Source of the DNA: Capsicum annuum
Lineage: Eukaryota; Streptophyta; Magnoliopsida; Solanales; Solanaceae
Assembly: GCF_002878395.1 (NCBI RefSeq)
Contig: NC_061121.1
Span: 47,945,148 to 48,009,147, forward strand
Length of the DNA: 64,000 nucleotides
Reading direction: 5' to 3'
Of the stretch, positions 47,251-59,499 are shown one piece after another. The position numbers and the translations under genes are program-made. Numbering within the stretch: position 1 is the first letter of the stretch; the number at the start of each line of letters is the position of its first letter. Below the pieces are notes generated by a model, which did no database searches, was not told the origin of the DNA, and saw nothing but the letters and a program-made list of their open reading frames with translations.

Positions 47251-49800
47251 GTGTGCAGTGTTTATGAGCCGCAGATGGGCTTGGAAGAGGAGGTGAAGGC
47301 GAGATTTGGGAAGATTTGGATGAGGTGGTGAGAAGCGTGCCTAGCGCGGAGAAGATTGTCATAGCAGGGAACTTCAATGGGCATATTGGGGTCCTACCTG
47401 GAAGCTATGAAGATGTGCATGATGTTTTGGCTTCGGTGTTAGAAATGGTGAGGGAGTGGCCTGTTGGATTTTGCGAGGGCCTTTGAGCTGGTGGTTGTGA
47501 ACTCGAGTTTTCCGAAGAAGGAGGATCACCTGATTATCTTTCGAAGCGTGAAAGCCAAGACTCAGATTGACTTTCTGCTGCTTAGGAAGGGGGATAGAGT
47601 GCTATGTAAGGACTGTAAGGTCATTCTGAGCGTGCACCTCTCGACCTAGTATAGGCTGTTAGTGGTGGACTTGTCTATCAAGAAAAGAAAAAAGAGATGA
47701 GTCGGGGAGGGTCGATCTAGAATTAAGTGGGGTAGCTTGATGCCATAAAGTACATTGGAGATAGGGGAAAAGGTGGCGGGTATGGAGGCGTGGAAGTGTA
47801 GGGGGGACGTGGATGTTATGTCGGATAAAGCAGCAAGCTGCATCGCAGAGACTGCTAAAGGTATGTTGGGTGTTTAGAGGGGTCGGGTAGGTCGGAATAA
47901 GGGGGACTGGTGGTGGAATGAAGAAGTGAAGAAGAAAGTGGAGATTAAGAAGGAGGCGTATGTTGAGTTGATTGAGAGTGAAAATAAAGAAGAGAAGCAG
48001 GTGAATAGGGAGGTGTATAAGGTAGCAAGGAAGGAGGCTAAGTTGGTAGTTACGACTGCCAAGTCAGTAGTATTTGAGCATTTATATGCTGAGTTAGAAG
48101 AGAAAGGAGGGGATAAGAGGTTGTATAGGCTTTCAAAAGTTAAAGAGCGGAAGGGTCATAACCTAGATCAAGTGAAATACATTAAGGAAAATGATAGTGT
48201 TCTGGTATAGGATGTTCATATTAAGAAGAAATGGCAGGACTACTTTCATAGAATTTTGAACGATGAAGGGGACAGAGGCATTGAGCTATGAGAGTTGGAG
48301 TATTCGGAGGAGAGCCGTGATTTCAGCTACTGCAGGTGTTTTAAGGTAGAGGAGGCCAAAGAGGCTATTCGTAATATGTGGAGAGGTAGGGCGATAGGGC
48401 CGAACGAGATTTCGGTGGATTTTTGGAATTATGTGGGCGAGGCAAGGATTAGGTGGTTGATGGATTTGTTTAATGGTATTTTCAAGACTGCGAGAATGAC
48501 TGAGGCTTAGAAATAGAGTATAATGATTTCGCTTTACAAAAACAAGGTGACATTCAGAGTTGCAACAACTATAGGGGTATTAAGCTGTTGAGTCACACTA
48601 CGAAGATTTGGGAGAGAGTGCTTAAGCAGAGATTGAGAAGGATTGTGAGGACGGAGGCAATCCATTTGGTGAGGAGATTGGTGGGGCAGTTTAGAGAAAG
48701 AAAGAGAGACTTACACTTGGTGTTCATTGACCTAGAAAAGACGTATGAGAAAGTTCTGAGGGAAGTTCTTTGAAGGTATTTGGAGGTGAGAGGGGTCCCA
48801 GTAGCGTACATCAGAGTTATTAAGGACATGTACGATGGAGGAAAGACTAGGGTAAGGACGGCGGAAGAAGACTCAGACCATTTTCTGGTTGAGATAGGGT
48901 TGCATCAGGGATCGACTCTTAGTCCGTTCTTATTTGCGATGGTGATGGACATGTTGATGCAGAGTATTCAAGGCGAGGTGCCTTGGTGTATGCTATTTTC
49001 TGATGATGTAGTGCTGATTGATGAGACACGGAGGGGCGTGATGACAAATTGGAGGTTTGATGGCAAACCCTTGAGTCGAAGAGGTTCAGGTTGAGTAGGT
49101 CCAAGACAGAGTATTTGGAATACAAGTTTAGTGACTTGAGGCAGAAGGACGATGTGGTGGTGAGGTTGGACTCCTAAGATGTTTGTAAGAGGGATAGTTT
49201 TAAATATCTTAAGTCTTTGATCCAGGGGAATGGTGAGATTGATGAGGATGTCACCAATCATATTGGAACAAGTTGGATGAAGTGGAGGCTCGCCTCGGGG
49301 GTGCTGTGTGACAAGAAAGTGCCCCTTAAGCCTAAAGGCAAATTTTATAAAGTGGCAGTCCGTCCGGCCATGTTGTATGGCGTGAAGTGTTGGCCAGTCA
49401 AACACTCCCACATCCAAAAAGTGAGGCTGGCGGAAATGAGGATGCTGTATTGGATATGTGGGATTACTAAAGGGGACAGGATTAGGAATGAGATTATCCG
49501 GGAGAAGATGAGAGTGTCATCGGTAGAGGACAAGATACAGAAAAGAAGGCTGAGATGGTTTGGATATGTGATGAGGAGGGACGTGGATGCCTTAGTGCAT
49601 AGGTGTGAGAGACTAGCGTTGGATGGCTTAAAGAGGAGTAGAGGTAGGGAAAAGAAATACTGGAGAAAGGTGATCAGACATGACATGGAGCAACTGCTGC
49701 TTACTGAGGACATGACCCTAGATAGGAAGGTGTGAAGGTCGCAGATAAGGGTAGAAGGCTAGCGGGAGGGTATGGGTTGTAGCAAGCCACCAGGAGAGAT
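47251..49800 (+). pseudogene. RTE LINE endonuclease (partial) and reverse transcriptase
   Basis: The partial endonuclease has GNFNGHIG near 47368 (Asn for the usual Asp in GDFN) and KTQIDFLLL at 47560. The reverse transcriptase has IRNMWRGRAIGPNEI near 48370, [16 protein letters not shown] near 48725, GLHQGSTLSPFLF near 48895 and the catalytic block LFSDDVVLIDET near 48988, which keeps both Asp residues. A short deletion at about 48645 removes the ENQFGFMPGRS-type block seen in the other copy. The C-terminal domain is open at 49217-49735 (172 codons: [46 protein letters not shown]). It is younger-looking than the first copy but still broken. Confidence 0.85.
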
Positions 49801-50024
49801 CTTGTGTAGCCGAGTTAGTAACCTTAGGTCTATGTCTATAGGTGTCTATGGAGGCGAATATGTTATACTTATACGTAGGTATCCCTTTCATATTTTCTCA
49901 GTTGCTATCTGCTTATTTCGTGTTGCCGTATCTCTCGTATTTTTGTATTGCTTTGATTTACTTTTTATTATTCCTTACACATTTTCTGTTATGTAATCCT
50001 TCTCCTTGTCGCCTATTCTTTATC

Positions 50025-50148
50025 ATGAGTCGGGGGTCTATCGGAAATAGCCTCTCTACTTCTTCAGAGGTAGTGGTATGGACTGCGTACATCTTACTCT
50101 CCCCAGACCCCACTTTGTGGGAACACACTGGGTTTGTTGTTGTTGTTG
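50025..50148 (+). other. RTE LINE 3' end
   Basis: GAGTCGGGGGTCTATCGGAA, GGTAGTGGTATGGACTGCGT and CCCACTTTGTGGG lead into GTTTGTTGTTGTTGTTG. The right target duplication begins at 50149. Confidence 0.85.
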
Positions 50149-50165
50149 TAGAATTTTCAATTAAT

Positions 50166-50462
50166 ATTTAATTAATTGGGTGAACGTGATTTAACGAAGT
50201 TAAAATTCTTTTGCCTTTTAAAACTCAAGTTATTACCTAAAATAAAGTAATTAACTTTATTTGTACATGTATTGGATGTTGTCTTGCACATCAAATGCAT
50301 ATACATATTGCTATTTCGGGAAATTAATATAAAATCTTCTAATTAATGGGTGTAATTTGTTATTTATAAACTTTTCTCTTTTTTTAGTTGAGCCACTCAG
50401 GTATTATTTCGAGTGGACCTTTATATTAATAATAAAGAATAAGTACGAGTAAGGAGGGCTAG
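50166..50462. other. AT-rich spacer
   Basis: Short AT-rich sequence with no recognisable feature. Confidence 0.4.
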
Positions 50463-52320
50463 TGTCACGACCCAAAAACTCAAGTCATGATGACACTTAT
50501 CGCTACCCAGTCCTGATAAGTAAGCCAAAATTTGGAGATAGAAAAGAAAACAAAAAATTAAGTTATGACAGATTAAGTGAGACTCATAGAGTGAAGCCAG
50601 GCCAATATAAAATACAACTATAGATGAAGTTCGAGAGAAATATCATAAATCCCAAAATATGATGACATAAGTGTAGAATATCAAAACAACATTCGAATAC
50701 TGAATAGTACATAATCTGTCTCCGAGTCATAAGTAACGACAAATGAAGATGGATGAGGTCCGAATCAACCTCGAACTCTGGAGTGCATCAATAGCTCAAA
50801 AATTTAGAATCTCTACACAAAGATCAGCCATTTTGTGTAGTACTCAAACTAGAATCTACATCGAAAGATCATAGTGGGAGTGAGCATAGACAACTTGTAC
50901 ACAATAGGTATCATAGGCTGATTGAGCAATGTGAAAGATAAAATAAGTAAAGAAGATACTATGAGCATGTGACCTGCTAGCAGAAAACTTCTCAAATAGT
51001 AGTTCACACCATATTTTCTAACATTTCTAACATATATGTATATCATCCAGGGAAAAACATACAGGAAGGTATTAGAAGCTAAATACACGACACATAAACA
51101 CAAAATGGAAAACACAGAATATGCAAATTCTATGCAATGTGATCTATGATGAAGTGAAATGGTTGAAAGTTATTGTATAACTTTTCTGTATACACCTATA
51201 GAGCCTCAATTCTCGCAAAATAGGATCCATGAGGGGTTCATAACTTGTATACTATCTCAAATTTTCACTAATATCAATCTCATGTCTCAATCTATCTGAC
51301 TGACACATCCCTTGATCTAGGCATTTTAAAAATGTCTCATTTTCTTTCAAAAGTCAAAGTTCCTCAATAGTATAGATATCTCATGAACGTGTATATATAC
51401 AATGAGGCTATAATCCTCACTATCAAATTAGTACGAAGATATCCAATTCATTCATGCGTATACAAGTGAGCTCAGAAATCAACTCAGTATGTAAATAATC
51501 ATGATATCTATTCTAATTAGGCACCAATGAAGTAAATAGGCATGTAAGACATCATTAATATCATATCAACTCATAACTTAGACATTCTATCATGATAAAG
51601 GCAAATAGTGCTTAATAAGACCTCTAATATCTAGTCACACCTCCGTATGGGCATCACAATAAGAAACACAATAGTTAAATTCATACATAAAGCCATGTCA
51701 AATAAAGTCCTCGCACGGGCAACACATAATATATAATATCATAAGCAACAATAGAAAATAAGCTCCAATAAGGGCATAACACAATATATATTAACTCAAA
51801 ATCACATTCCATAGTTATTTTACCCCAACCCATAACATGTTTTACTTATTCATTAACTACCCAACCCAGTTTAAAGAAAGTTAATCAACAATCTACCTTG
51901 AAATAATGAAATCCAAGCCTAAAGTCCTTCAACATGGAGCTTTCTCCTTTCGAACAACCTTAGAATCAACTCTAACATTCAAATATAATATATATATGTT
52001 AAAAAAGCTAATGATATTTGTATTTCTCATATTTGAGCGGGATTCAAAAAATGAGTTTGAAAATAAAAGAGGCAAAATAAGAATTTTATATTATAAATGC
52101 ATTCTCCAAGGTGAAAGGAGACTACAGTTAAATATTCATGCAAAAAAGTGTTAAAAATAATGTTCAAATCGAAGAAAAATTATTTTAAAGCTTTTTAAAA
52201 GAACATTCCCAAAATTCTATGTTAAGCCCAAGATTTAAGAGTGATTTAATGATGTAAATCAATGCAAAGTAATGAAATTAAGGTCTTGAAGCGTATACAA
52301 GCTCAAATGGTGATAAAAAT
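50463..52320 (-). repeat. Probable LTR fragment (solo LTR or remnant), minus orientation
   Basis: It begins TGTCACGACCCAAAAACTCA, which on the minus strand reads as an LTR end, ...GGGTCGTGACA. It is followed by CATGATGACAC..., a pattern repeated at 52328. Blocks such as CTCCGTATGGGCATCACAAT and TCCTCGCACGGGCAACACAT (51640-51730) are typical of gypsy LTRs in this family. The other boundary is not clear, and no internal region is attached. Confidence 0.45.
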
Positions 52321-53280
52321 CCAACAAATCTGCCGACCCAATTTCTCAGGTCATGATGACACCTACTATGATCCATCAGTAGGTAAGCCAACCCATAGTC
52401 TAGAATGACTGGTTACAGACTATTTAGAGAAATGAAAGAAAATAACGAAATAAATATGATAAAAGACTAATACATATAAGGTAGTCACAATATTTAGTGG
52501 AATCAGTATAAGAACTTTTAATACAATAAGAGTACGAGGTCAAATATTGAATAAATATACAGGACCAACCCATTTCTGAATACACTATAGAGATCCGTCT
52601 AACAGGTAAGAGGGGGATTAATAGTGTTTTGAATGTTAAGAACTTACTCCAAATCCTTGATCCTTAGCTGCTCTGCGCGATGCACACAACAACAATGAGA
52701 ACTCGTTCTATGATCTGAAAGATATAGAAGTATGGTATGAGTACCTAACATGTCATACTAAGTAGGAAACCATCGACTGAGCTCCAATGATAATGCAAAT
52801 ATAAATAACATACAAAGCAATAATATCAACTATATATAACTATTCAAGAAGTTAACATAACAAAACTAGAGAGGCAATAAGGATAAAATATCCTACTCTA
52901 GAAATATTCAAGAACTAAGGGACTATACCGTATATCACCAGCCAATATACAAGTAAATAGTGGAAAAAGGATATATATTAGTATACGAAGTCAAGGAATA
53001 CTTATACAATACGAATAAGAAAGCGAAGAGAGCGATATATAGTAATATCATAGCTATAAATATGTATATACATATAGGTATACAAGGATAACTCAAAGGT
53101 AACAACCTAAGGTAGTTAACCTAGTATCTTAAAACATCCTAATCAATATAGGAAACTAGCGCTGATATAATCAGGGTCCCTAATAATAGAGGCTATGAAC
53201 ATGAATACTTAACCTTGTAATTAAGTTGGTTTATGCTATTTATCATCGTTGATTATTCATATATCCTTTTATTAACCATT
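52321..53280 (-). repeat. Second LTR-like fragment, related ending
   Basis: GCCGACCCAATTTCTCAGGT is followed by CATGATGACACCTACTATGA and AGTAGGTAAGCCAACCCA. This is the same arrangement as 50463-50530, but the sequences diverge after about 70 bp. It is probably an LTR end of a related family, broken at the left. No gene is seen in the rest of the interval. Confidence 0.4.
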
Positions 53281-53884
53281 CCATGGATTTATAACTCTTA
53301 GAATAAACATATATTTCTATTGTGAGCCCGAACGGAGAAATAATAGATTAGAACATAGATGTATGGAATAGGATCTTAATCATCCAAGGAATTGAAGTTA
53401 GGATTTGCATTTAGGATAGGAATACACCTAATTCACACTATTTGGGTCATATATGGAAAAAATACAAATGCATTTAACTTAGTTCTTGCATCTCCACTGA
53501 ATGATGTTGTTGCAAGGCTAAGTTAGATAGATGATTAAAGGCCCGCAAGACCATAATCACATTATCAACCTGGTGAATCAGAAATCAAGATAATCAACTA
53601 GACCAATGAGATTTCATAGCTAAGTAGGATTGTTCGTAGTGTCTCAGTCTTGGGCCTATCCCAATTATTGTTCAAGTATTTTACATTTCCGTAGTGTTTG
53701 TGTTTACTTTTATTTTCAATTCTCAAATATTATTGGGAACTATTGCATTTGTTTAATCTTCATAGTGATACTAAAATTAGATTGTTGCTTACGAAAAGTC
53801 GTTGTGTGATTGATACTTGAATTTTAAAGGCCATTTTACTACTTGGGTGACCACGTACACTTTGTGTGTGCTTGGGCACGATAA
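53281..53884 (+). repeat. 3' part of an Athila-lineage 5' LTR
   Basis: The end, TTTTACTACTTGGGTGACCA then CGTACACTTTGTGTGTGCTT, matches the end of the first Athila LTR (minus strand of 8310-8355). It is followed by a tRNA-Asp primer site. The upstream boundary is uncertain. Confidence 0.55.
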
Positions 53885-53889
53885 GTTTT

Positions 53890-53907
53890 TGGCTCCATTG
53901 CTGGGGA
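53890..53907 (+). other. Primer binding site, tRNA-Asp type
   Basis: TGGCTCCATTGCTGGGGA differs at three positions from TGGCGCCGTTGCCGGGGA. It shows that a plus-strand Athila-lineage element started here. Confidence 0.7.
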
Positions 53908-54289
53908 CCTGTAAATTGGCATCTATCTTACTTTTAGTTTTGCTATTTCATTTTACATGTGTTAATAACTTTATTTTAGCTTCTGAATTTATAGGTTTAG
54001 GTCTAAAAAGTAAGTAAGCTGGCAAGGGAAAGAGATTTGGTTGACACATATTCTAAACTTGAGTGATGCTTATATTAGCTGAGGAGAGAAGTAGTACTTC
54101 TCTATCGAATACCATATATTCAATAAGAAAAAGCTATTCCTTCACTAATGGCTGAAGATTCACCAACCCGTAGAATATTTTGCGAAGTTATAATCCTACT
54201 CATGACCAATGTTACCTTCACCATTTGTAGACCAATGCTTGGAGGTAGATTTGAGCTTAAAAAAACATAGTGCAACTATTGCACAATAG
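53908..54289 (+). pseudogene. Start of Athila-lineage gag, cut off
   Basis: A leader is followed by ATG 54148 (MAEDSPTRRIFCEV). This position after the primer site fits an Athila gag start. The reading is lost by about 54220, where minus-strand gypsy sequence takes over. Everything downstream of the gag start is missing. Confidence 0.45.
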
Positions 54290-54740
54290 TGGGCAGTTCA
54301 TTGCCTTGTCCTTAGCAGAATAATTAGTCCTTACTAATAATAAGTGAGCAGACTTAGTCATCCTATCCACGATGAACCAAATAGAATTAAATTGGTTTTG
54401 AGACCACAGAAGATTGGTAATTAAATCCATATTAATTGCTTTCTACTTTCACACAGGTAGCTTAATTTCTTTAGACAACCCACCGAGTCTCAAGTTCTCC
54501 ACCTTCACTTATTGACATACCATGCACTTAGCCACAAAATTGGCCACTTCCCTCTTTATATTATTCCCCGAATAAATTTCTTTCAAGTCATGGTACATCT
54601 TTTTCGAATCAGGATGAACTATTTACTGTGACTCATGAGCTTCGTCCAAAATTCTTTCTTGCAACCCATCTATATCGGGAACACACAACCTCTCTTGGTA
54701 CCTTACGATACCATCACTACCAATATCCAAAGCCATCACC
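54290..54740 (-). pseudogene. Gypsy integrase fragment
   Basis: Minus-strand IWFIVDRMTKSAHLLLVRTN lies near 54395-54335, preceded by a zinc-binding region near 54500-54600. It ends before the second catalytic Asp region, where the plus-strand Athila-lineage sequence begins. Confidence 0.65.
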
Positions 54741-54755
54741 TTCTACTTACACGCA

Positions 54756-55930
54756 TCATCCTTGTTGCATTTTGATAGGATCCAACACCTGCTTCTCCTT
54801 TATCTTAGCACCAAGAGATGACTTCACTACCTCTTGCACAAATAGATCACCATCCTCCGAATCTAAGAGACGAACTCCAAGATTAGCTAAATAGTGAATA
54901 TCCTTCACTAAATCCCATTTTTCTTTATCCACGTGAGATAAGATCCCCAGAGATAACCTTCTAAGAGTATCAACAACCATATTAGCTTTACCTGTGTGAT
55001 AGTAGAGACTCATGTCGTGGTCTTTGAGTAACTCAAGCCATCTTCTTTGCCTGAGAGTCAACCCCTTCTGGGTGAATACATATTGTAGGCTCTTAAGATA
55101 TGAATAAATGTCAACATGGACCCCATATAGATAGTGTCACCCAATCTTCAATGCGCACACCACAACCAACTACTCTAAATTATAGTCGAATAATTTCTCT
55201 CATGAACTTTCAACTGCCTAGAAGCATATGCTACTACCTTGCCATGCTATATTTACACACAAGCAAGTCCCTAATGAGACGCATCACAATAAACCTTGAA
55301 TCCATCAATACCCTCAGTCAGGGTTAAAATCGGAGCAGAAGTTAATTTATTTTTCAGTTTTTCAAAACTCCCCTCAAAAGCATCGGACCATAGAAACTTA
55401 GGTGTTCAAAAGAAGATGAATCCCAAAATCAATTTCCCTATTGGTAGGGACACCAAGAAGGTCATCAGGTAAAATCTCAGGAAATTCCTTAACCATTGGG
55501 ATGGATTGTAAAGATGGACCCTCCGAGTTAGAATCTTTAACCCAGACCAAAGAATAAAGACACCCCTTGGAAATCAATTTTCCCAGACCTATGATATGAT
55601 ATGAACCTTTCCTTAGGTATAAGGGAACTCCCTTCCAACTTGATAACCTACTCATTAGGAAATTTGGAAATGAACTTATGGGTCCAATAATCTAAAGAGG
55701 CATATATCAAATGCAACAAATCCATCCCTAAGATAACATCAAAATCTAGCATGTCTAATTCAATCAAATCTACCAAAGTTTCCCTACCACCAACAGATAC
55801 CACCTAACCCTCATAGACTCTTCTAGAAACCACTAAGTCATCTACCAGGGTAGAAATAGAAAAGGGATCTGAAATATACTCAGGACAGAAATCAAAATAC
55901 ATAACCAAAAATAGGATCATATAAGAAAGG
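54756..55930 (-). pseudogene. Gypsy protease to RNase H remnant, RT missing
   Basis: The protease keeps DMGST (for DPGST) near 55945 and LDMLDFDVILGMD near 55745. The linker is open at 55655-55398 (FPEILPDDLLGVPTNREIDFGIHLLLNT). Directly afterwards the sequence reads as RNase H (FEGSFEKLKNKLTSAPILTL, then KVYCDAS). The open C-terminal part at 55061-54756 (LRQRRWLELLKDHDMSLYYHTGKAN) closes the RNase H. Confidence 0.75.
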
Positions 55931-55949
55931 GTAGAACCCATATCAAGTA

Positions 55950-56910
55950 AACAATATACATCACAATAAAAGAGTTTAATATTCTAATGATGACATTAGG
56001 AGATGCCTCAGACTCCTGATTGGTAGTGAGAGAATACAGGCAATTTCGGCTAGTGTCGATACTAAAAATGGTACCCTTTGGTGCAGGAGTTGATGATGTG
56101 GAAACCAAAACTTTGTTAGCCCCAGAAGTGACCTTACTCACGTTCTCAACATATGTCCTAGATGATCATAGTTAAAACACTGCTTTCTCCACTCATCATA
56201 GAAACCATAATGCAACTGGCCATAAAATATGTAAGGAGGACATGATGGAGTTGACTTGGCCCTACTGGCCTAAGATTAGGAACCCTGTGCCCTAGTACCA
56301 TTACCACTATAAAATTGATGGTCTCCAGACTATTTTGGATAAGGTGCACTATCCATTGAATAGGAACCAGAGTTGACCCACTTCTTATTAGACCATTTCC
56401 TACCATCTTTACCACTCTGCTATTGATTTCCACCCTGATATGAATACTAAAACTTCTTACGCTGCCTCTCGCCCATCTCTGCTTGCTTCTTATTTTCCTC
56501 TTTAACTTGTTATATATAAACCACAAGTTATAAACCACAAGTCAAGATATATCCATATCCTTATTAAATAAGGCAACCTTGCTCTCAAAAACTAAATCCT
56601 GAGATAAATCAGAAGAAAAATTCATTATTTTAGCCCTCATGCTAGACACTAGCTCAGGAGCATATCGCGATAACTGGTGGAATTCAAAGCATATTCCTTC
56701 ACCGTCATCCTGTCTTTCTTCAAGTTCACAAACTTCTCAGATTTTGCCTCCCTTAACTCTTAAAAGAAACGATCAAGAAAAGTACTAGAGAATTCATCCC
56801 ATAAAGCGGACTCAGCATCATCACCCTAAGCTACTCCCACTCTTTTTACCATTGGTGTGCTACATCTTTTAATTAATAAGCAACGAACTCCACACCCTCT
56901 ATATCAGTAG
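55950..56910 (-). pseudogene. Gypsy gag remnant with zinc knuckle region
   Basis: Gag capsid-like segments occur on the minus strand in broken frames at 56900-56640 (ALKDVAHQW-like and FHQLSRYAPELVSSMRAK-like stretches). A basic linker follows near 56538, and a nucleocapsid knuckle region near 56220-56150. The Tekay-like element is inserted in this gag. Confidence 0.65.
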
Positions 56911-59294
56911 TGTAACACATCAAATTTTTCCTAAGCTTAATTTCTCCTCAAGAAGTTTAAGGAGTGACTTACTAAGTGAGTATCATTTTAACCATATGGA
57001 ATTTCCCTAAATTCAACTTTTTATCACATGGGAAATTTTCCCAAATTCGATGCCTGACTAAGAAGTTATAGCTAATTTGAGTCCTAGTTATAAAACAACA
57101 TCATTTTAGGCCTTGGCGCATCGTGGAGAGGGTCTATTTGACAATTGTCAAATTCCAGGCGAACTCCGTGATAGTGGCACATTGCGGAGGACCCCAATTT
57201 CCCAATAGTCAATTTCCAGTGGCCTAACGCGATTGTGATATGTCGTGCTGAGGTTCCAGGTCACAACCAGTGGTACAACGAGATGGCTTCGTGTCGTGGT
57301 AACTTATAGATTCCCATTTTTCAATTTCCAGTGAGCCACCGCGATGGTGGCATATTACGGTGGCCCATAAATTAGGTTCCCAGTTTAATTGTTCTAGCTT
57401 CGTACAAAAGTTAAAAAGGGCACTTTGGACTTTTTCCAAGCCTCTTAAATCATGCAAACACCTAATTAAAGTCATTTACAAGCATTCTATGAAGTTTTTC
57501 TCAAGTTTTCTCTCAACAAAAACCCTAAGTATCCAAAAACTCTTCCAAGAATCTCAAGAATATACTATAGATTTTCTAAATTGAATCAAGATTCAAGGTT
57601 CCCATTCATTCAAGAGTACAAATAGAGTCCCAAAAGTGAGAGTTCATCCAAAGCTTCTAATTCAAGGTATGTGGGGTTTGAACAAAGATACTCCTTTCGT
57701 TCTTGTGCCCAAAAGTTGTTTTAAATTACAAGAATATATGGTTTCACATGTTTTCTTATGAAAATTAAAGTATGGGTTTGTACCCTTTGTTTTTGTTCTT
57801 GAGATTATCATAATTTTCATGTTTTAGAAATTGAGATACATGAGTATGTTGAAATTTTAATGCATAATGCTGAAATTCCAGATTTCTATATAATTTATGA
57901 ATCCTTACGATCTCTAGTATGCATTTTGATGAGTCTTAACTTGAGATTGAGCTATGGGCCACTAAGCCCTACTTGATAATTGCAATTTTTATGAACTTCT
58001 GTGCTATAAGTACCTATGATTTGAGTACTTTGAGATTATTGAGAAATATTTAACCTTTTTGGTACTAATAGAGTTGGAATTCGTAATGATGTTCTATTAA
58101 AACAAATAGTAATACATTCTGGTCTTCAGTGTAGACCCTTGAGTTATTTGAGGTAGATTTCCTAAGAGTTTTGAGCTAAGTATGGGAGTAGTATTTAGCA
58201 TCGAGTTGGGTATGATTCCAAGGTCTCATACCCCAGAACTATATGCCATCGTAGGACTGAGATTTATGGGCCCAAGGCCAAGATAGTGATCACTGAGTTG
58301 AGGTTATACTCCCTGGCAAGAGTATGATGCCTCTCCCCAACATGAGGTTTCTCCCTTTGGAGGAAAAGATGTTGGACTTCATGTAGCTTACATGGTTTAT
58401 GTCAGTTAAAAGAAACTCCCGAGTGTCCAAAGTTATATAATCCCATGTTTTTAGTGTCCTAAGTCTAAAAGAGTTCTAGAGTTCCCAAATGTTGAAAGTT
58501 CCTAAAAGTTTTGAGTCCTTGAATTTTAAAAAAGCTTTACTCTCTATGAGATAAAAGTAGGAGTTTGAAAGTATTGTTTAAAGTTCCTTTAGCCTTCAAG
58601 TATTGAGAATTAGAGGAGAGAAGAGATTTTAAAGTTAAGTATAATGACTCACGAGATTTGTATTTCATGATTCACTATTCACGATTCATGAGAATTATCT
58701 TTAAGATTTGTTCAAGCTATGTAAATCATTCATATATGCATGCATGATTTTATAAAAAGTAATGATAATGCTTATTTAAATGTATACACCCCCCATACAC
58801 TCAATATATTCCCAAGTGCTGATCCACATATATGTCTATGTGCTACATTGTCTTACAATGTAGGTTCAGTTGCTCAGTCCTAGCCTCGTCAGTGATTTCT
58901 AAGTACCTTTGTCTATATCTCCACAGTGGTGAGTCCTCATGGTTCGAGGACCTATCTTCAGATGTTTAGTATCTTAGTAGATATATTATTACTTTTAGTT
59001 CAGTTTGAGTCAGTTGGGGGTTTGTCCCAATGGCTCTTTAGTCATAGAGTAATAGAGGCTTTGTCAGACTAGTTATCAGATTGTTAGTATATTGAGATTT
59101 CTAGTATTTTGGTCGTTTAGATCGAGCATTTTCTTCATATTTCCTATCATTTGATATAATAGTACCAGTGTTTTTTTTTAGTTTATCTCAAAATTAGTTA
59201 TTATATGTAGTAATAGGCTTAAAGGGTTATCTTGGGGCTACTTGTAGCATTAAGCACCGTGTGATGCTTCGGGATGGGATTTTGGGGCATTACA
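56911..59294 (+). repeat. 5' LTR of the Tekay-like element
   Basis: The LTR begins TGTAACACATC and ends GGGGCATTACA (2384 bp). Between 57110 and 57370 there is a degenerate GC-rich tandem of about 70 bp per unit (CCGCGATGGTGGCATATTAC and variants). No clear TATA box is seen after it. 58700-59290 is U3/R/U5-like with no gene. Confidence 0.75.
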
Positions 59295-59298
59295 AACT

Positions 59299-59310
59299 TG
59301 GTATCATAGC
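59299..59310 (+). other. Primer binding site of the Tekay-like element
   Basis: The sequence just inside the LTR reads TTGGTATCATAGCC, one mismatch to TGGTATCAGAGC. The next 100 bp resemble the interior start of the nested element at 25807. Confidence 0.75.
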
Positions 59311-59499
59311 CTAAGGTTTAAGGAGTCCTAGGGAGTCTGACAAGCCGTGTTAAGTAGAGTCTTGATCATCGGTGTGTAGCGCACCACATCTATGAGCAAG
59401 AGGCTACATGACGTTTTAGGAAAAAGTTATTTCTTTCTTTCAGATTCTATCGTGCCTATGGTTGTCCCTCTTATCTAATAATTAATGCTCTTCTATTTC

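Larger units (their letters stand above)
47251..50148 (+). mobile_element. RTE-clade LINE, 5'-truncated
   Basis: A 17-bp target duplication flanks the element: TAGAGTCTTCAATTAAT at 47234-47250 and TAGAATTTTCAATTAAT at 50149-50165, 15 of 17 identical. It begins in the middle of the endonuclease (GTGTGCAGTGTTTATGAGCC) and ends in the same GTTGTTGTTG tail as the copy at 9192-13018. 5' truncation is usual for target-primed insertion. Confidence 0.9.
54290..56910 (-). mobile_element. Ty3/gypsy element fragment, RT core deleted
   Basis: Read on the minus strand this shows gag (56910-55950), protease (55930-55410), RNase H (55395-54756) and part of integrase (54740-54290). No LTR is seen at either side. 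The left end breaks off in integrase, and the right end is cut by the Tekay-like LTR at 56911. The reverse transcriptase polymerase domain is missing at about 55398. It is non-functional. Confidence 0.75.

Noticed and set aside
48968..49713. Long minus-strand open frames of 149 and 122 codons
   Set aside because: They are antisense to the RTE reverse transcriptase C-terminus, which is clearly coded on the plus strand.
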